64,000 bases of DNA from an uncultured Saprospiraceae bacterium (GCA_938016265.1 CALLWB010000042.1:62001-126000); one strand, 5' to 3'; numbered from the stretch's first letter, positions 19,287 to 29,381 are shown. Translations and numbers: made by a program. Notes: generated by a model not told the origin, from the sequence alone.

Positions 19287-20990
19287 ATGAATAAAATACT
19301 CCTCTACCTCCTGCTTTTTTCTTCTTTTTTGCTTTCTGCTCAAGTCCAGGTCACCAGATATGACGGAATTGGAACAGGCAGCCAATACTTGAAGTTGACC
19401 AATGCTACCAAGCAGCAAATCCTTCAAAATAATGTGCAAGACGTACTCGTTTATCAAGGAGACCATGGGCCAATTGTCATATCGAGCGTGATCGACCCTT
19501 CACTTGTCAACGGCACCTACCGACTGAAAATTGTAGACGACAATCAACAAACCACCAATGCTCCAGACCAATGGATCCTAGAAGATGTAAATACTGGCGA
19601 CCAGTGGACCTCCGCCAATACCATCAATGTCTTCAACGATCAAATCATTACAGGAAGAGGATTTTCAATCAATATCCAACAAGTAGTTGAACCAGGCGGC
19701 CTTGCTTCACCAAACGGCTATATTGGCGAAAAAATAACGTATGCAAATCCAGGAAATGAATGGCTGAATGGTGTTCCAGATGATTTTGTCACTGGATATT
19801 TCAACTTCATTCGTACGGCTCTTGGAGAAGTAGACAATAACAGAGATCCAAACGAAGTTTATTCTGATTTAATAAATAAAACCTGGTACCCATATCCCCT
19901 GGTAAAATATGGCGCTCCCTCTTCAATTCCATCAGGAAATTTCATTACCCCAGCATGGACAAATATCTTTTCAACTCAGGTAACTGCCAGAACGGGGCTT
20001 CATGATCTTAATAATGTGAATATCGTCCTTACTTCTGACAAGGCTAAATGGAGTCGATGTATTGTACTCAATACTTTTTCCCATTTCTATGAAAATGAAG
20101 GCATTCCCAACCCGGATGCTCCTCCATTTTCGATCCGAACTGACCCTTCAGTCGATAAAAATGGAGATCCTCAAAGTTCTACCGGGTTTTCCTGGTTTCC
20201 AGGGTATGCTATTGATGTTGAATCTGGAGAACGGTTAAATATTTTCTTTGGGGAAAACACCTACTTCAATCCAACAAGCACCGGACAAGGCACCGCCAAT
20301 GATTTGGGATTATCCACAGACAATGGCAAGGATATGATTTGGAATCCGAGTAGCACTCGAATTGAAGCGGTACCACCAAGCACCACCTTGTCTGGCTCCC
20401 TTGCAGAGTTTCCTGCAGGTGGTCAACATTTTGTCTACGTTACGAATGAATTGTATGATGAATGTGCTGCAATTGCTACAGGACTTAACAGCAGTCCCTT
20501 TTTACAGATACAAGAATGGGAGAAAGTCATCTGGACGACCATTCCCATTTTGGCGCCTGGTAGTCAGCTGCTCTCCATGCAGGATGGGCTAATCCCTAAT
20601 GATGTAGAAATTCAACTCCGAGTCAACAACCCTTACCAGGAAAAAGCAGGCACAGGAATGAACAATGGCTATCCGCTCTACGAGTTTACCCTCGACGGTT
20701 CTGCATTGAGCACGGAGGATTGGACAGCAGGTGCAGCCATCGGATTATCTAACTCCCCATTGAGTTTGATGTCTGGTGAATCTTCTGCGTTGACTGGTCT
20801 TCCTCAAGGCACGACGGTTACGATTGTTGCTACCACAGGGCAAGTACTTAGAAGTTGGAAGACAGAAGGAATGGCCGATTATCGTTTGCTTCCATTAGAA
20901 TTAGGCATTTTGAGTGCTGGACAATATTATATTCATTTGCAAGGAGTGGATGGTGGTTCGGTGATTCGGAAGTGGGTGGTTGTAGATTGA
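19287..20990 (+). CDS. Large secreted protein with T9SS-like C-terminus
   Basis: 567 residues with a signal peptide (MNKILLYLLLFSSFLLSAQ). The body has no recognised catalytic motif; it mentions alternating Asn/Pro/Gly-rich strands (DPNEVYSDLINKTWYPYPLVKYG) of the kind found in Bacteroidota surface proteins. The last 75 residues (GTTVTIVATTGQVLRSW ... SAGQYYIHLQGVDGGSVIRKWVV) fit a type A sorting domain. It is followed by the tandem repeat at 21004-21107. Confidence 0.7.
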   Translation: MNKILLYLLLFSSFLLSAQVQVTRYDGIGTGSQYLKLTNATKQQILQNNVQDVLVYQGDHGPIVISSVIDPSLVNGTYRLKIVDDNQQTTNAPDQWILEDVNTGDQWTSANTINVFNDQIITGRGFSINIQQVVEPGGLASPNGYIGEKITYANPGNEWLNGVPDDFVTGYFNFIRTALGEVDNNRDPNEVYSDLINKTWYPYPLVKYGAPSSIPSGNFITPAWTNIFSTQVTARTGLHDLNNVNIVLTSDKAKWSRCIVLNTFSHFYENEGIPNPDAPPFSIRTDPSVDKNGDPQSSTGFSWFPGYAIDVESGERLNIFFGENTYFNPTSTGQGTANDLGLSTDNGKDMIWNPSSTRIEAVPPSTTLSGSLAEFPAGGQHFVYVTNELYDECAAIATGLNSSPFLQIQEWEKVIWTTIPILAPGSQLLSMQDGLIPNDVEIQLRVNNPYQEKAGTGMNNGYPLYEFTLDGSALSTEDWTAGAAIGLSNSPLSLMSGESSALTGLPQGTTVTIVATTGQVLRSWKTEGMADYRLLPLELGILSAGQYYIHLQGVDGGSVIRKWVVVD

Positions 20991-21003
20991 TATTTTTAAG
21001 GTG

Positions 21004-21107
21004 CAGGGTAGAGACGCGTTGCAATGCGTCTCTACCCTGTCCAATCAATGCGTCTCTACCCTGTTCAATCAATACGTCTCTACCCTGTCGTCTCTACGCT
21101 GTTCAAT
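21004..21107. repeat. Palindrome plus 24-base tandem repeat
   Basis: A near-perfect 36-base palindrome (21004-21039; 14-base arms CAGGGTAGAGACGC / GCGTCTCTACCCTG around TTGCAA) runs into about 3.6 direct copies of a 24-base unit beginning CAATGCGTCTCTACCC (21022-21107). Related, weaker copies lie at 32849-32875 and 34171-34203. It separates two genes that converge and could act as a terminator, although no T tract follows. Confidence 0.8.
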
Positions 21108-21109
21108 TA

Positions 21110-21829
21110 TTATTCAACTACATAGTTAATCAGATAGATTTTATCTTGTAATTCTACGTATGTTACGATTTCATTCACACTGGTATTGTCTGGAAGAGTA
21201 ATCGTGTAGATGACCAAAAGAGCTGGGAGGTTATTCTCAGATTTAAGGTTGGTCAATGATCTTTTCTGGAGTTTCCTTTTGATGTTTGTTAGCTTGTAGG
21301 AGGTATTGATCTCTTTTATTTGCTTGGCGGGATTGTCTATGGTCTTGCTGAGTTTTTCGTTCCCTACCACCAAGTCCAAACCTATAGAGGCGTAATCTTG
21401 CTTCTCCGCCATAGCCGTGTGATTCTTTGACAATTTGGTTGCTTTGTCTATAAACTTCTTATTTGCTTCGTATTCGGCATTTAAGCTTGTCATTTTATCT
21501 ACGAATATTTTTTTGATTTTATTGGAAAATTCTGTAGACGCCATGCCTGGATACGTGAATTTTATGACTCCTTCATTTCCTCCTTTTTTTGCCTCTGCAA
21601 ATATTTGCATGCCCTCGATGCCTGCTCTATCTTGGAGATCGATTTTTTCGGAAAGAATTGTAGGCCAATCTATATTTACAAAATCATTGGCAACTTGAAA
21701 ATTTTTAGCTTTTTCTGGATAAATGGAGACTTCGAATATGGTCTCTGTTCGTTCAGTACTTCCTTCTACATTGCAGGAGATAATAGATAGGATAAGGATT
21801 AAAAAAATGACAATTTGGTAATTTTTCAT
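21110..21829 (-). CDS. Predicted lipoprotein of unknown function
   Basis: 239 residues with a lipobox ending SIISC near residue 19. The mature part has charged helices (about 90-140) and two beta-rich ends, and no recognised domain. It converges with the T9SS protein gene at 19287 and is divergent from the SRPBCC gene at 22164. Confidence 0.65.
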   Translation of the reverse strand: MKNYQIVIFLILILSIISCNVEGSTERTETIFEVSIYPEKAKNFQVANDFVNIDWPTILSEKIDLQDRAGIEGMQIFAEAKKGGNEGVIKFTYPGMASTEFSNKIKKIFVDKMTSLNAEYEANKKFIDKATKLSKNHTAMAEKQDYASIGLDLVVGNEKLSKTIDNPAKQIKEINTSYKLTNIKRKLQKRSLTNLKSENNLPALLVIYTITLPDNTSVNEIVTYVELQDKIYLINYVVE

Positions 21830-22163
21830 AGAATGATAATTGGTTTTTATAAAAAAAATAGAGTAGAATATATTTGAGAATACATCTTCGGATCATTTCC
21901 TTTAACTTGAAGGAACCAAATATAGTAGGTTACGCTAGTTGGCAAGTGTTACGTTTTTGTACACACTTATTAATAAATTTTAGATAATTCATCAACTTGA
22001 GCATCTATTATCATAACCTTGGTTTTTGAAAATTAGTTTCCTTGAGGTGATTTTTTAAAAAAAATCGTGCGATTAAATTACCAACCATTCACAATAAAAA
22101 AAAATTAACAATAGGCCGTTTTATTGTATTTTTGCCTATTGTCAAATTTAAACCTATTCACCG
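21830..22163. other. Divergent promoter region
   Basis: 334 AT-rich bases between divergent start codons (21829 and 22164). It contains the TATTTTTG box and flanking dyad listed separately; no gene or RNA was seen. Confidence 0.5.
22108..22142 (+). promoter_or_regulatory. Promoter box inside a 9-base dyad upstream of the SRPBCC gene
   Basis: TATTTTTG at 22127-22134 matches the Bacteroidota -7 consensus TAnnTTTG. It is flanked by inverted arms ACAATAGGC (22108-22116) and GCCTATTGT (22134-22142), a candidate operator overlapping the promoter. Confidence 0.45.
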
Positions 22164-22706
22164 ATGAAAATTTTGAAATACCTTCTTCTTTTACTTGTAG
22201 GCCTGTTTTTGATTTTTTTAGCGCTGGGCTTTTTAATGCCAACTGTCCAATATGGCCACGAAATAACCGTCGATAAATCTGCAAAAGAAGCATGGGCGGT
22301 CCATCAAGATCCTACCAAATTAGGACAATGGATCCGAGGATTCAAAAGCATAGAATTGATCAGTGGTGAAGAAGGAGCCGTTGGTAGCAAATACAAAGTA
22401 GTCGTCGACCCAGGAGAAGGCCAACCTGAATTCATCATGACAGAAACCATTGCCTCGAAAAAAGAGATGGACCACATCACCCTAAAATTCGACAGCGATA
22501 TGATGGTCTTTGATCAAACCACCACGTTCGCAGAAGTAGCAGGAAAAACAACGATTACTACCGACTCCAAAGTCAAGGGCAATGGCATGATGATGCGCTC
22601 TATGTTTGCCCTCATGACTTTGCTATCCGATTCCTTTCACGAACAAGAAATCAAGAATGTCGAAGCATTGAAAAAAGTAATTATGGAGAATACGACGGAA
22701 TATTAA
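22164..22706 (+). CDS. SRPBCC family protein with N-terminal membrane anchor
   Basis: 180 residues: one hydrophobic segment (residues 4-26), then a START/SRPBCC-type domain opening with EITVDKSAKEAWAVHQDPTKLGQWI, the usual first strand and helix of the fold. Members bind hydrophobic ligands; no specific ligand can be named. It stands alone behind the promoter and dyad at 22108-22142. Confidence 0.75.
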   Translation: MKILKYLLLLLVGLFLIFLALGFLMPTVQYGHEITVDKSAKEAWAVHQDPTKLGQWIRGFKSIELISGEEGAVGSKYKVVVDPGEGQPEFIMTETIASKKEMDHITLKFDSDMMVFDQTTTFAEVAGKTTITTDSKVKGNGMMMRSMFALMTLLSDSFHEQEIKNVEALKKVIMENTTEY

Positions 22707-22828
22707 CAGGCTATAGTAGAAGGACTTTTCGCCTATAACTCACGCATTAATCAATAAAATCAATCAGCAACGGGCGAATGATGATTCGCCCCACTGCCAT
22801 TTGTTTGCATCCAACTTCCATTAACCAT

Positions 22829-23512
22829 TTACTTGCTACTTTTACTTTTCACCCTATAAGTTATACCCAATTGAGCATAATAAGGAAGTAAAGCATTTTC
22901 ATCCTTCCCCCTGGCATTGGTCGCTCCTATTTTAAGAGAGATCTCCATATTTTCACCTAGGGTTTTACTTCCTTGTAAACCATAGAACAATTGCCCTCCA
23001 GTGTTATAGAACCATCCATCTTTTATTTCTGGAAAATTGGAGGTCATCTTGTCTGAATGTTTTAGGTGTGTGGCCAACGATTTGTCATACCCTAATTCTA
23101 TGGCCAGGTGCCATTTGGGTTTATAGTAACCTAGCGCCACCATTACCTCAGAACCAACACCTAGCTGTCTAACCAAATTGGTTTGCTGCCTTCTAACGAT
23201 TGCGAAATACTGGGCGGAGAAACTGAAGTGATTTTTATTAAAAATTTCTATCTGCCCACCAAGTCGAAATTTAAAATCATCAAAGAGTGTCTTCCCCATC
23301 GGAAAGGAATAATCAGCCATCAATAATATTGGTCGGAAGGCGTCCAGTTTGTGGGCATAACCCAGCTTTGTCGTCAATCCAAAGTCGTACCCCAGATTAA
23401 GATAGACCAGACTTTTTTGAGAATCCTCGATCGATCGCCAGTTGGTGGTTTGAGCATAAACCACATTTAAATTGAATAGTATTGTAAGTAGAAAAATCGT
23501 TATTATTTTCAT
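22829..23512 (-). CDS. Predicted outer-membrane beta-barrel protein
   Basis: 227 residues with a signal peptide ending VVYAQ (about residue 21), alternating amphipathic strands and many aromatic residues, consistent with an 8-10 strand outer-membrane barrel. The substrate or function is unknown. It is convergent with the SRPBCC gene. Confidence 0.65.
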   Translation of the reverse strand: MKIITIFLLTILFNLNVVYAQTTNWRSIEDSQKSLVYLNLGYDFGLTTKLGYAHKLDAFRPILLMADYSFPMGKTLFDDFKFRLGGQIEIFNKNHFSFSAQYFAIVRRQQTNLVRQLGVGSEVMVALGYYKPKWHLAIELGYDKSLATHLKHSDKMTSNFPEIKDGWFYNTGGQLFYGLQGSKTLGENMEISLKIGATNARGKDENALLPYYAQLGITYRVKSKSSK

Positions 23513-23662
23513 TTTAAGAATTATTTTTTAAGTATTAATACTTGGAAACCGGGTCAATAGAAATAAATAAATTGTGTTTGGCCTGAATGCTGCGCTTCGG
23601 TAGGAAGGACATAGGATCCAGAATGAATGTGCTAAAGCAGTATTCCAGTTTAGAATAGCCGA

Positions 23663-24640
23663 TTAAAGGATTTCTTGCAGATATTTTTTAACAGCAGGAT
23701 AAAAATTAGCCCACCCATATTCTGGAATTTCATGCCCACAGCCCTCGATCTCCACCAACTCTACATTCGACAGAAATCCAGACACCAGCTTGGCATGATC
23801 CGGCCCATAAGACTCGTTCAATTCACTATACGCAAAGAGTACTTTGGGCGTAAAAGCAGTTAAATTTGCAGTAAAATCCAATTGCTCTGGATGATTGATA
23901 GCTAGTTCGATCGAAGCACTATTACAAATCCAGCCGTAACGCCAAAACGGTGGTGGATCAACATCACCAGTAGCCACATCAGAAGCAAGTGAGAGCACCA
24001 TTTTATAATCCAATGTGTTATGATCGCTGCCAGTTATAAATTGGTCCAGATAAACAAAGTCATTCGTTGATTCTCCAAAGAGTTCGATTTTTCTTGATCT
24101 TGAAAGGTAGGCCTCCGTCTGCTCCCAGTTAAAACCACCGGGTTCTGCCAGGATAGCTCCATCAATTTTGTCTGGATTTTGATTAAAATAGGCAGTCGCC
24201 AACATCCCACCCCAGGAATGCCCCGCCAAAATCACTTTTTGCTGGCTATTTTGCCGATAATGGTTGATCACACCGTCCAATTCATCAATAAATACCTGCA
24301 CGTTTTTATAATGGTCTTTCCCCAATCGTTGAGATAAGCCGGACCCCATTTGGTCATAAAAAACAACATACAAACTATCCGACACCAACTCCTTGAAATT
24401 TAATTGACCTCTATAGTCCACTCCAGGGCCGCCATGAATCACTACAACTATAGGATCGTCCGGGTTTCCAAATGCCTCTGCGTGCAGTTTGACATTATTG
24501 ACAATTATAAAAGGCAGCAATGGGTCCTCCATAACGGTAAGAGGAACCAATACTCCTTCATCGCTTAGCTTCTGGCGCTCTTCACAAGCACTACAGCCCA
24601 AAATTAATAAGGAGAGGAAGCTTAACAGTACATTTTTCAT
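23663..24640 (-). CDS. Alpha/beta hydrolase lipoprotein, proline iminopeptidase-like
   Basis: 325 residues. A lipobox (ILGC near residue 16) precedes an alpha/beta hydrolase fold: oxyanion region VVIHGGPGVDY, QMGSGLSQR, nucleophile elbow GHSWGG (serine about residue 142), and the catalytic histidine in GCGHEIPEYG near the end. The HGGPG and DQ-GSG motifs fit the proline iminopeptidase/S33 branch; the exact substrate is uncertain. It is probably anchored in the envelope. Confidence 0.8.
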   Translation of the reverse strand: MKNVLLSFLSLLILGCSACEERQKLSDEGVLVPLTVMEDPLLPFIIVNNVKLHAEAFGNPDDPIVVVIHGGPGVDYRGQLNFKELVSDSLYVVFYDQMGSGLSQRLGKDHYKNVQVFIDELDGVINHYRQNSQQKVILAGHSWGGMLATAYFNQNPDKIDGAILAEPGGFNWEQTEAYLSRSRKIELFGESTNDFVYLDQFITGSDHNTLDYKMVLSLASDVATGDVDPPPFWRYGWICNSASIELAINHPEQLDFTANLTAFTPKVLFAYSELNESYGPDHAKLVSGFLSNVELVEIEGCGHEIPEYGWANFYPAVKKYLQEIL

Positions 24641-24826
24641 CAGTATATTTTTTTGTGATTATCAATACCACAAACTTATCGTACTGGAAGGCTGAAAGCG
24701 TGTCATTTTGTAATTTGGCACTTAAAATGGGCTTTATTTAGGTGTCAGATTGTAGGTTGACCCGTTTTGGGGGGAGAAATTTCAAGCGCACTGATCACAC
24801 TAAGCCACTGAATACAAATACATTGC

Positions 24827-25930
24827 CTACTTTTTCACGTATTGGGAAGGAGTTTGGCCTGTTATTTTTTTGAAGTATCTGTTGAAAGAAGATTTTGAAT
24901 TGAAGCCACACTCAAAGGCAAGGGTGATTAGGGTGTACTTTTGGTTTTCTGGTTGGGCGACGAGCCGTTTAAACTCGTTTACTCGGAACGTGTTGACATA
25001 GTCATAAAAGGATTGGCCGCCATTGTTGTTGATGATTTGGGATAAGTAGTTGGGGTGGAGGTCTAATTCATTGGCCAGGTCGCCTAGAGAAAGGTTGGCG
25101 TTATTGTAAAACTTTCCTTGGTTCATTAGGGTGTTCAGTTTTTGAAAATGTTCCTCTGCAAGGTGCTCAGACAGCCCTGAGCTTTGGTATTTTTCTTTTG
25201 CGGGTGTTGTTGTTTGCTCTTCTTTTAGGTGGGCGATTGGAGGTTGATTGATTTCCTTTTGTTGGTTGAAAATGCTTTTTTGCTGAACACCGAAAAACCC
25301 AACTAACATCACAAATACGGCAACTGCTTGATATATAATAGCGTCGTCCTGACTCACAATCACCAAACACCAAACTACTCCTAGGCCAACTACCAAAAAT
25401 TGAAGCCAGGATAAACTGATCTCCTCAATATCTGAAAACTGGGACCGGATGTTCTTTTTGTGTTTTATTAATAATAAACTACACCAACTCACATAAATTA
25501 TCCCTGAGAGGAAAACGCTTATTTGCAAAACGGTCATAAAACCAGCATAGTCCTCCCCTCCACTGACTTTGAAAATCGCAATTTTTTCGGCTGCAGAAAG
25601 GAAGAAAAATCGTAGGAGATAAATGTAGGCCCCCAAAGCAGGAATCAAGTGCAAAAAAGCGTACCATTTCTTTGCTGGAGCTTGGTTGGTAACAGAAGCT
25701 ACATAAAAAAACAACATAACTCCTTGTAGTAAAGGAAATGGCAGCTGTACGCCCAAAAGACTTGGATAATCGTACAATGTTCCTGAATAGTTAAGGTAAT
25801 AAAATCCAAGATGCGCTGCATTCAACAACATCCAAAGCAATAAAAAAACGTCGGATTTGGTTTTATCCTTTTTGACCAACAAAAGGGTGGATATAAAAAG
25901 AGCAATACTTATTCCAGCAATGAATATCAT
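24827..25930 (-). CDS. Membrane-bound AraC family regulator
   Basis: 367 residues: about seven hydrophobic segments in residues 1-215, a variable linker, and a C-terminal AraC helix-turn-helix pair (LNTLMNQGKFYNNANLSLGDLANELDLHPNYLSQIINN; FGFNSKSSFNRYFKKITGQTPSQY). This architecture, a 7TM-like sensor fused to AraC, is common in Bacteroidota. It lies downstream of a TonB receptor on the same strand and could regulate it; this is inference from position. Confidence 0.85.
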   Translation of the reverse strand: MIFIAGISIALFISTLLLVKKDKTKSDVFLLLWMLLNAAHLGFYYLNYSGTLYDYPSLLGVQLPFPLLQGVMLFFYVASVTNQAPAKKWYAFLHLIPALGAYIYLLRFFFLSAAEKIAIFKVSGGEDYAGFMTVLQISVFLSGIIYVSWCSLLLIKHKKNIRSQFSDIEEISLSWLQFLVVGLGVVWCLVIVSQDDAIIYQAVAVFVMLVGFFGVQQKSIFNQQKEINQPPIAHLKEEQTTTPAKEKYQSSGLSEHLAEEHFQKLNTLMNQGKFYNNANLSLGDLANELDLHPNYLSQIINNNGGQSFYDYVNTFRVNEFKRLVAQPENQKYTLITLAFECGFNSKSSFNRYFKKITGQTPSQYVKK

Positions 25931-25985
25931 TCAATGATTTGTTGATTAGAGCTGGCAAATATACACCTTTTTTTATGCGAGAATT

Positions 25986-26028
25986 ATTCAAGTCTGAAAA
26001 TTATCTACGATAATCTTCAGACTTGAAT
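25986..26028 (-). terminator. Hairpin between TonB receptor and AraC gene
   Basis: Perfect 12-base arms ATTCAAGTCTGA / TCAGACTTGAAT with a second TTATC/GATAA hairpin inside. It lies just after the stop codon of the minus-strand receptor gene (26066) and may terminate it, though the T tract is weak. Confidence 0.5.
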
Positions 26029-26065
26029 ACCTTCTACTTCTGCCCGCTACCAACTACCTTTCCCA

Positions 26066-28399
26066 TCAAAAAGAAATTTTATAGCTCACATTTGGTATGA
26101 AGATGACTTCTTCTGTTTTGTCAATCTGCTGGGTTTTTAAATTGTACTTGAATCCCTGAAAATCACCATAGCCGGTTGCATTTATTACTTTTAGAGCAAA
26201 CTCATGTGTCGTTTTCTTGCTGTTTATTTTGTAATTCGTTGAAAAATGCAAGATAAAATCTGGATTAAACGAGGCGGAAAAGGCATTGTTGTAGTCGTAA
26301 ATCAACTGTTGATTGTCTATAGAGGCTTGTTCAAAATAAGGGATATATCGATCTCCTCCCTGCACGGTACCGCGAATGTTAACTCCAAAAACATTTTTAC
26401 TACTTTTTCCCAGGTACCATTCTTTTCCAGCAATGATATTCACAATAAAATTTTTACTGTATCGGGTGCTCCGCCAAACCTCATCGCCGCCCGTATATTC
26501 CGAGTTAAACAAGGAGGCGGTGGTCATAAAATAAAACCCTTTAGATAAGTATTTTTCAAGGGTCAAATCTATTCCGTAGTTTCTGCCCATTCCAATATTT
26601 TGAAATTGATCATTGACAAACCAATCGTCGTTACTTTTTTGATTGAGAAAGGAGTAGTAGCTATTGGCAATGACTGGAACATCATACAAAATTTGAAAAT
26701 ACGGTTCAATTTTCAATAACCAATGCTCCGTCAGCTTATTAGCATAACTAAGGACGACATGATGCGATTTTGTAAAATCCATCTCCTTGTTATTGTAGTT
26801 CCCAGTGCCCGATTCCCTAGTAAAAAAGTAATTCAACTTTTCTAATCGACTATGCAATCCGTAGGCAACACCGACTTGTTGTGTTGGGCTCCACTCCCAT
26901 TTTATTGCCAGTCGGGGTTCTATCGTATAGTTGTTATTCAACGTAAACAACTGTGTGTTTATCCCTACGTTTAGTGTAAGTGCATTACTTAGCCTCACAT
27001 TCGAGCTACTGAAGGCCGTCAACAAAACACTATTTCCATTTTCATTGGTCACTGTTTCAAAAACGGCATTGGGCAATCGATTTTGGAGTAGGGTTTTGTA
27101 TTCGAACCCGGTCGCCAATACTCCGGTTCTGTTCGTATGTTTTTTGTTGAATTTAGTATTTAAAGTGGTATTAAGCACGTAGGTAGAATTGGTGGTGACA
27201 ATGTTACTTTCAGGTTGCAATATGGAGGTACTATCCAATTGACTTACCTGCCAATCCGTATTGTTAGTAGTAAATCCTAAGGTGGTTTGTAAGTAAGAGC
27301 GATCACCTAAAATCAGCTTATGATTGATGCCCGCAGCTACCATGTAGAGATCCGCATCATATCGTTCTCCATCCGTTCGATAGGTCCATTTTGTGGTATC
27401 TGGTTCTTCTGTTGTGAGGAATTCATCCAGCAAACCAAGTCCCCATAAAGAAAACACCCCTGCCTTTTTTGTAGGAAAATTGAGCTTAAACGATGCATCT
27501 TGGTATTTAATCCCTTCTTCAGCCCCCGTTAGTTGGCCGACCAAACCAAAAGTAGAATACCGATAATTGAAAAGATAGGAAGCTGCTTTTCCCTTTTTGA
27601 AAGGCCCTTCTGAACTCAAATCAATACCCAGCGCTCCTAGTTGAATGGTGTGTTCGCGCTCCTCGTTGTTTCCTTTGCGCATTTTAATATCAAAAACACC
27701 AGACAAGGCATTGCTATACTCTGACGGAAAAGCACCAGTCAGAAAGTCTGAATTACTCAGCAACTGACTACTAAGTGCCGTCAATGCGCCCCCTCCAAAA
27801 CTCGCCAAGTCTGCAAAGTGATTAGGGTTTGGAATTTCGATGCCTTCCAATTTCCATTGCAAAGATTTGGGGGCATTGCCTCGCACGACAATCCCATTAT
27901 TGTTTACCCCACTTGAAACTCCTGCAAAAGAAGAAGCTAACCGAGCGGGATCATCAAATCCTCCAGCATAACGATTCGCTTCTTCTACACTTAACATCCG
28001 TGCACTTATAAGTGCCATCGTATTCTGCGCATGTTCCTTGTCTATATTGGGCTTTACTACGATTTCGGATAGCGTATTGAAGGATTCTTTAAGTGCGATT
28101 TCTAGATAAATAGCCTTGGAAGAACTCACTTCAATGTCTTTTTTTATAGTACTTTCATACCCAACAAAGGAAGCTTGGATATCATATCTTCCTATTGGAA
28201 TTGCTTGGATCAGAAAATTGCCTGCTTCATCTGATGTCGTTCCCAAAACAGGATCCGTGTTCATCAAAAATACATTGGAAAATGGGATGGGTAAGCCGGA
28301 ACCTTCATCAATCACCTTTCCTTTTATGGTTTGTGTTTGTGCCCAACTAAGTATGGTCAGTAAACTAAGCAAGATCGTTACTACTTTTCTCCTTGTCAT
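26066..28399 (-). CDS. TonB-dependent receptor
   Basis: 777 residues: signal peptide (1-20), CarboxypepD_reg-like domain (IKGKVIDEGSGLPIPFSNVFLMNT), a plug domain (NNGIVVRGNAPKSLQWKLEGIEIPNPNHF) and a C-terminal beta barrel. There is no adjacent SusD-like gene. The plug is of the outer-membrane receptor type seen with siderophore or small-peptide uptake, but the substrate is unknown. Neighbouring AraC-type regulators lie on either side. Confidence 0.88.
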   Translation of the reverse strand: MTRRKVVTILLSLLTILSWAQTQTIKGKVIDEGSGLPIPFSNVFLMNTDPVLGTTSDEAGNFLIQAIPIGRYDIQASFVGYESTIKKDIEVSSSKAIYLEIALKESFNTLSEIVVKPNIDKEHAQNTMALISARMLSVEEANRYAGGFDDPARLASSFAGVSSGVNNNGIVVRGNAPKSLQWKLEGIEIPNPNHFADLASFGGGALTALSSQLLSNSDFLTGAFPSEYSNALSGVFDIKMRKGNNEEREHTIQLGALGIDLSSEGPFKKGKAASYLFNYRYSTFGLVGQLTGAEEGIKYQDASFKLNFPTKKAGVFSLWGLGLLDEFLTTEEPDTTKWTYRTDGERYDADLYMVAAGINHKLILGDRSYLQTTLGFTTNNTDWQVSQLDSTSILQPESNIVTTNSTYVLNTTLNTKFNKKHTNRTGVLATGFEYKTLLQNRLPNAVFETVTNENGNSVLLTAFSSSNVRLSNALTLNVGINTQLFTLNNNYTIEPRLAIKWEWSPTQQVGVAYGLHSRLEKLNYFFTRESGTGNYNNKEMDFTKSHHVVLSYANKLTEHWLLKIEPYFQILYDVPVIANSYYSFLNQKSNDDWFVNDQFQNIGMGRNYGIDLTLEKYLSKGFYFMTTASLFNSEYTGGDEVWRSTRYSKNFIVNIIAGKEWYLGKSSKNVFGVNIRGTVQGGDRYIPYFEQASIDNQQLIYDYNNAFSASFNPDFILHFSTNYKINSKKTTHEFALKVINATGYGDFQGFKYNLKTQQIDKTEEVIFIPNVSYKISF

Positions 28400-28478
28400 C
28401 TTTTTATTTTTGTTCTTTAATTGGAAATATTAAGAACAAAGTTGAATCATAAAGACGAAGATGACTGAGCAAATCTTG

Positions 28479-29276
28479 CTATTCTCGTTTTATTTTTACG
28501 AAAATTTCTCTTGTTGACTGCAGGTAGTTGAACGCAGTTGTTTTTTGGGTGATGTCTATTTTTTCATAGCCAGTCAGCGAATTGATGCCATACCCATTGG
28601 ATTTGATATGTTCGTTTAAGATGATCATTTTTTCTTTTAACTGATCGAATCCGCCTGTTACTTTGATCGTGGTGTAATAGCCTGAAGGCATTGTTAACAC
28701 TGTTGTATTTCTATCTGAGTTGGCAGATTCCGTTCCCATAAAATACCTGCATTGATCCAGCGGTACATGAAAAGGCGCATCCAAAAAGAGCCCCCAAACA
28801 GCCGTAATAGAGGACATTGTTGCTATTAACTGTTGGCAGGTATGGTTTAGCGCTTTTTCAGTCAACGGCACTTTTTGTACAGCAATTATTTTCTTTGAAA
28901 GGTAGTGTATTTGGAGAGGTTTGGTTATTTCTAAGTGAATATTTTCCGGAACTATTATTTCAGTAGGTATATATTTAGATGGCGCTACCCCGTAGAATTT
29001 TTTGAAAGCTCTGCTGAAAATACCTGGGGAAGAATAGCCACAGTCAAACGCAACATCGGTCAATGACAAATCTGGGAATAATACCATGAGGTGCCTGGCA
29101 TGTTGCATCCTAATGTTCTCTAGATAGGCATGCGGGGTACAGTCATTTTCCTCGACAAATTTTCTATGAAAATGGAAGGTGGATATTCCTGCAATCCTAG
29201 CGAGTTCTTCTAGGGATATTTTTTTTCTGAAATGCTTGGAAAGATAAAGGATGACTTGTTCGGAAATAGATTTCAT
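28479..29276 (-). CDS. AraC regulator with GyrI-like effector-binding domain
   Basis: 265 residues: N-terminal AraC double helix-turn-helix (LSKHFRKKISLEELARIAGISTFHFHRKF; DVAFDCGYSSPGIFSRAFKKFYGVAPSKY), then a GyrI-like/AraC effector-binding domain to the end. This is the Rob/SoxS-with-sensor layout, in which the C-terminal domain binds small molecules. It lies upstream of the TonB receptor gene on the same strand. The ligand is unknown. Confidence 0.85.
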   Translation of the reverse strand: MKSISEQVILYLSKHFRKKISLEELARIAGISTFHFHRKFVEENDCTPHAYLENIRMQHARHLMVLFPDLSLTDVAFDCGYSSPGIFSRAFKKFYGVAPSKYIPTEIIVPENIHLEITKPLQIHYLSKKIIAVQKVPLTEKALNHTCQQLIATMSSITAVWGLFLDAPFHVPLDQCRYFMGTESANSDRNTTVLTMPSGYYTTIKVTGGFDQLKEKMIILNEHIKSNGYGINSLTGYEKIDITQKTTAFNYLQSTREIFVKIKRE

Positions 29277-29381
29277 ATTTAATAAGAAAATGATTGAAAA
29301 CCAGCATGCATTGAAATGGTTTTATCATACTGAATTATCAAAAATAATTTTTGACATCAATATTATCTACTTACAATATCA

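Noticed and set aside
21004-21107. CRISPR-like array
   Set aside because: Units are contiguous with no unique spacers and no cas genes are present; it is a palindrome with tandem copies.
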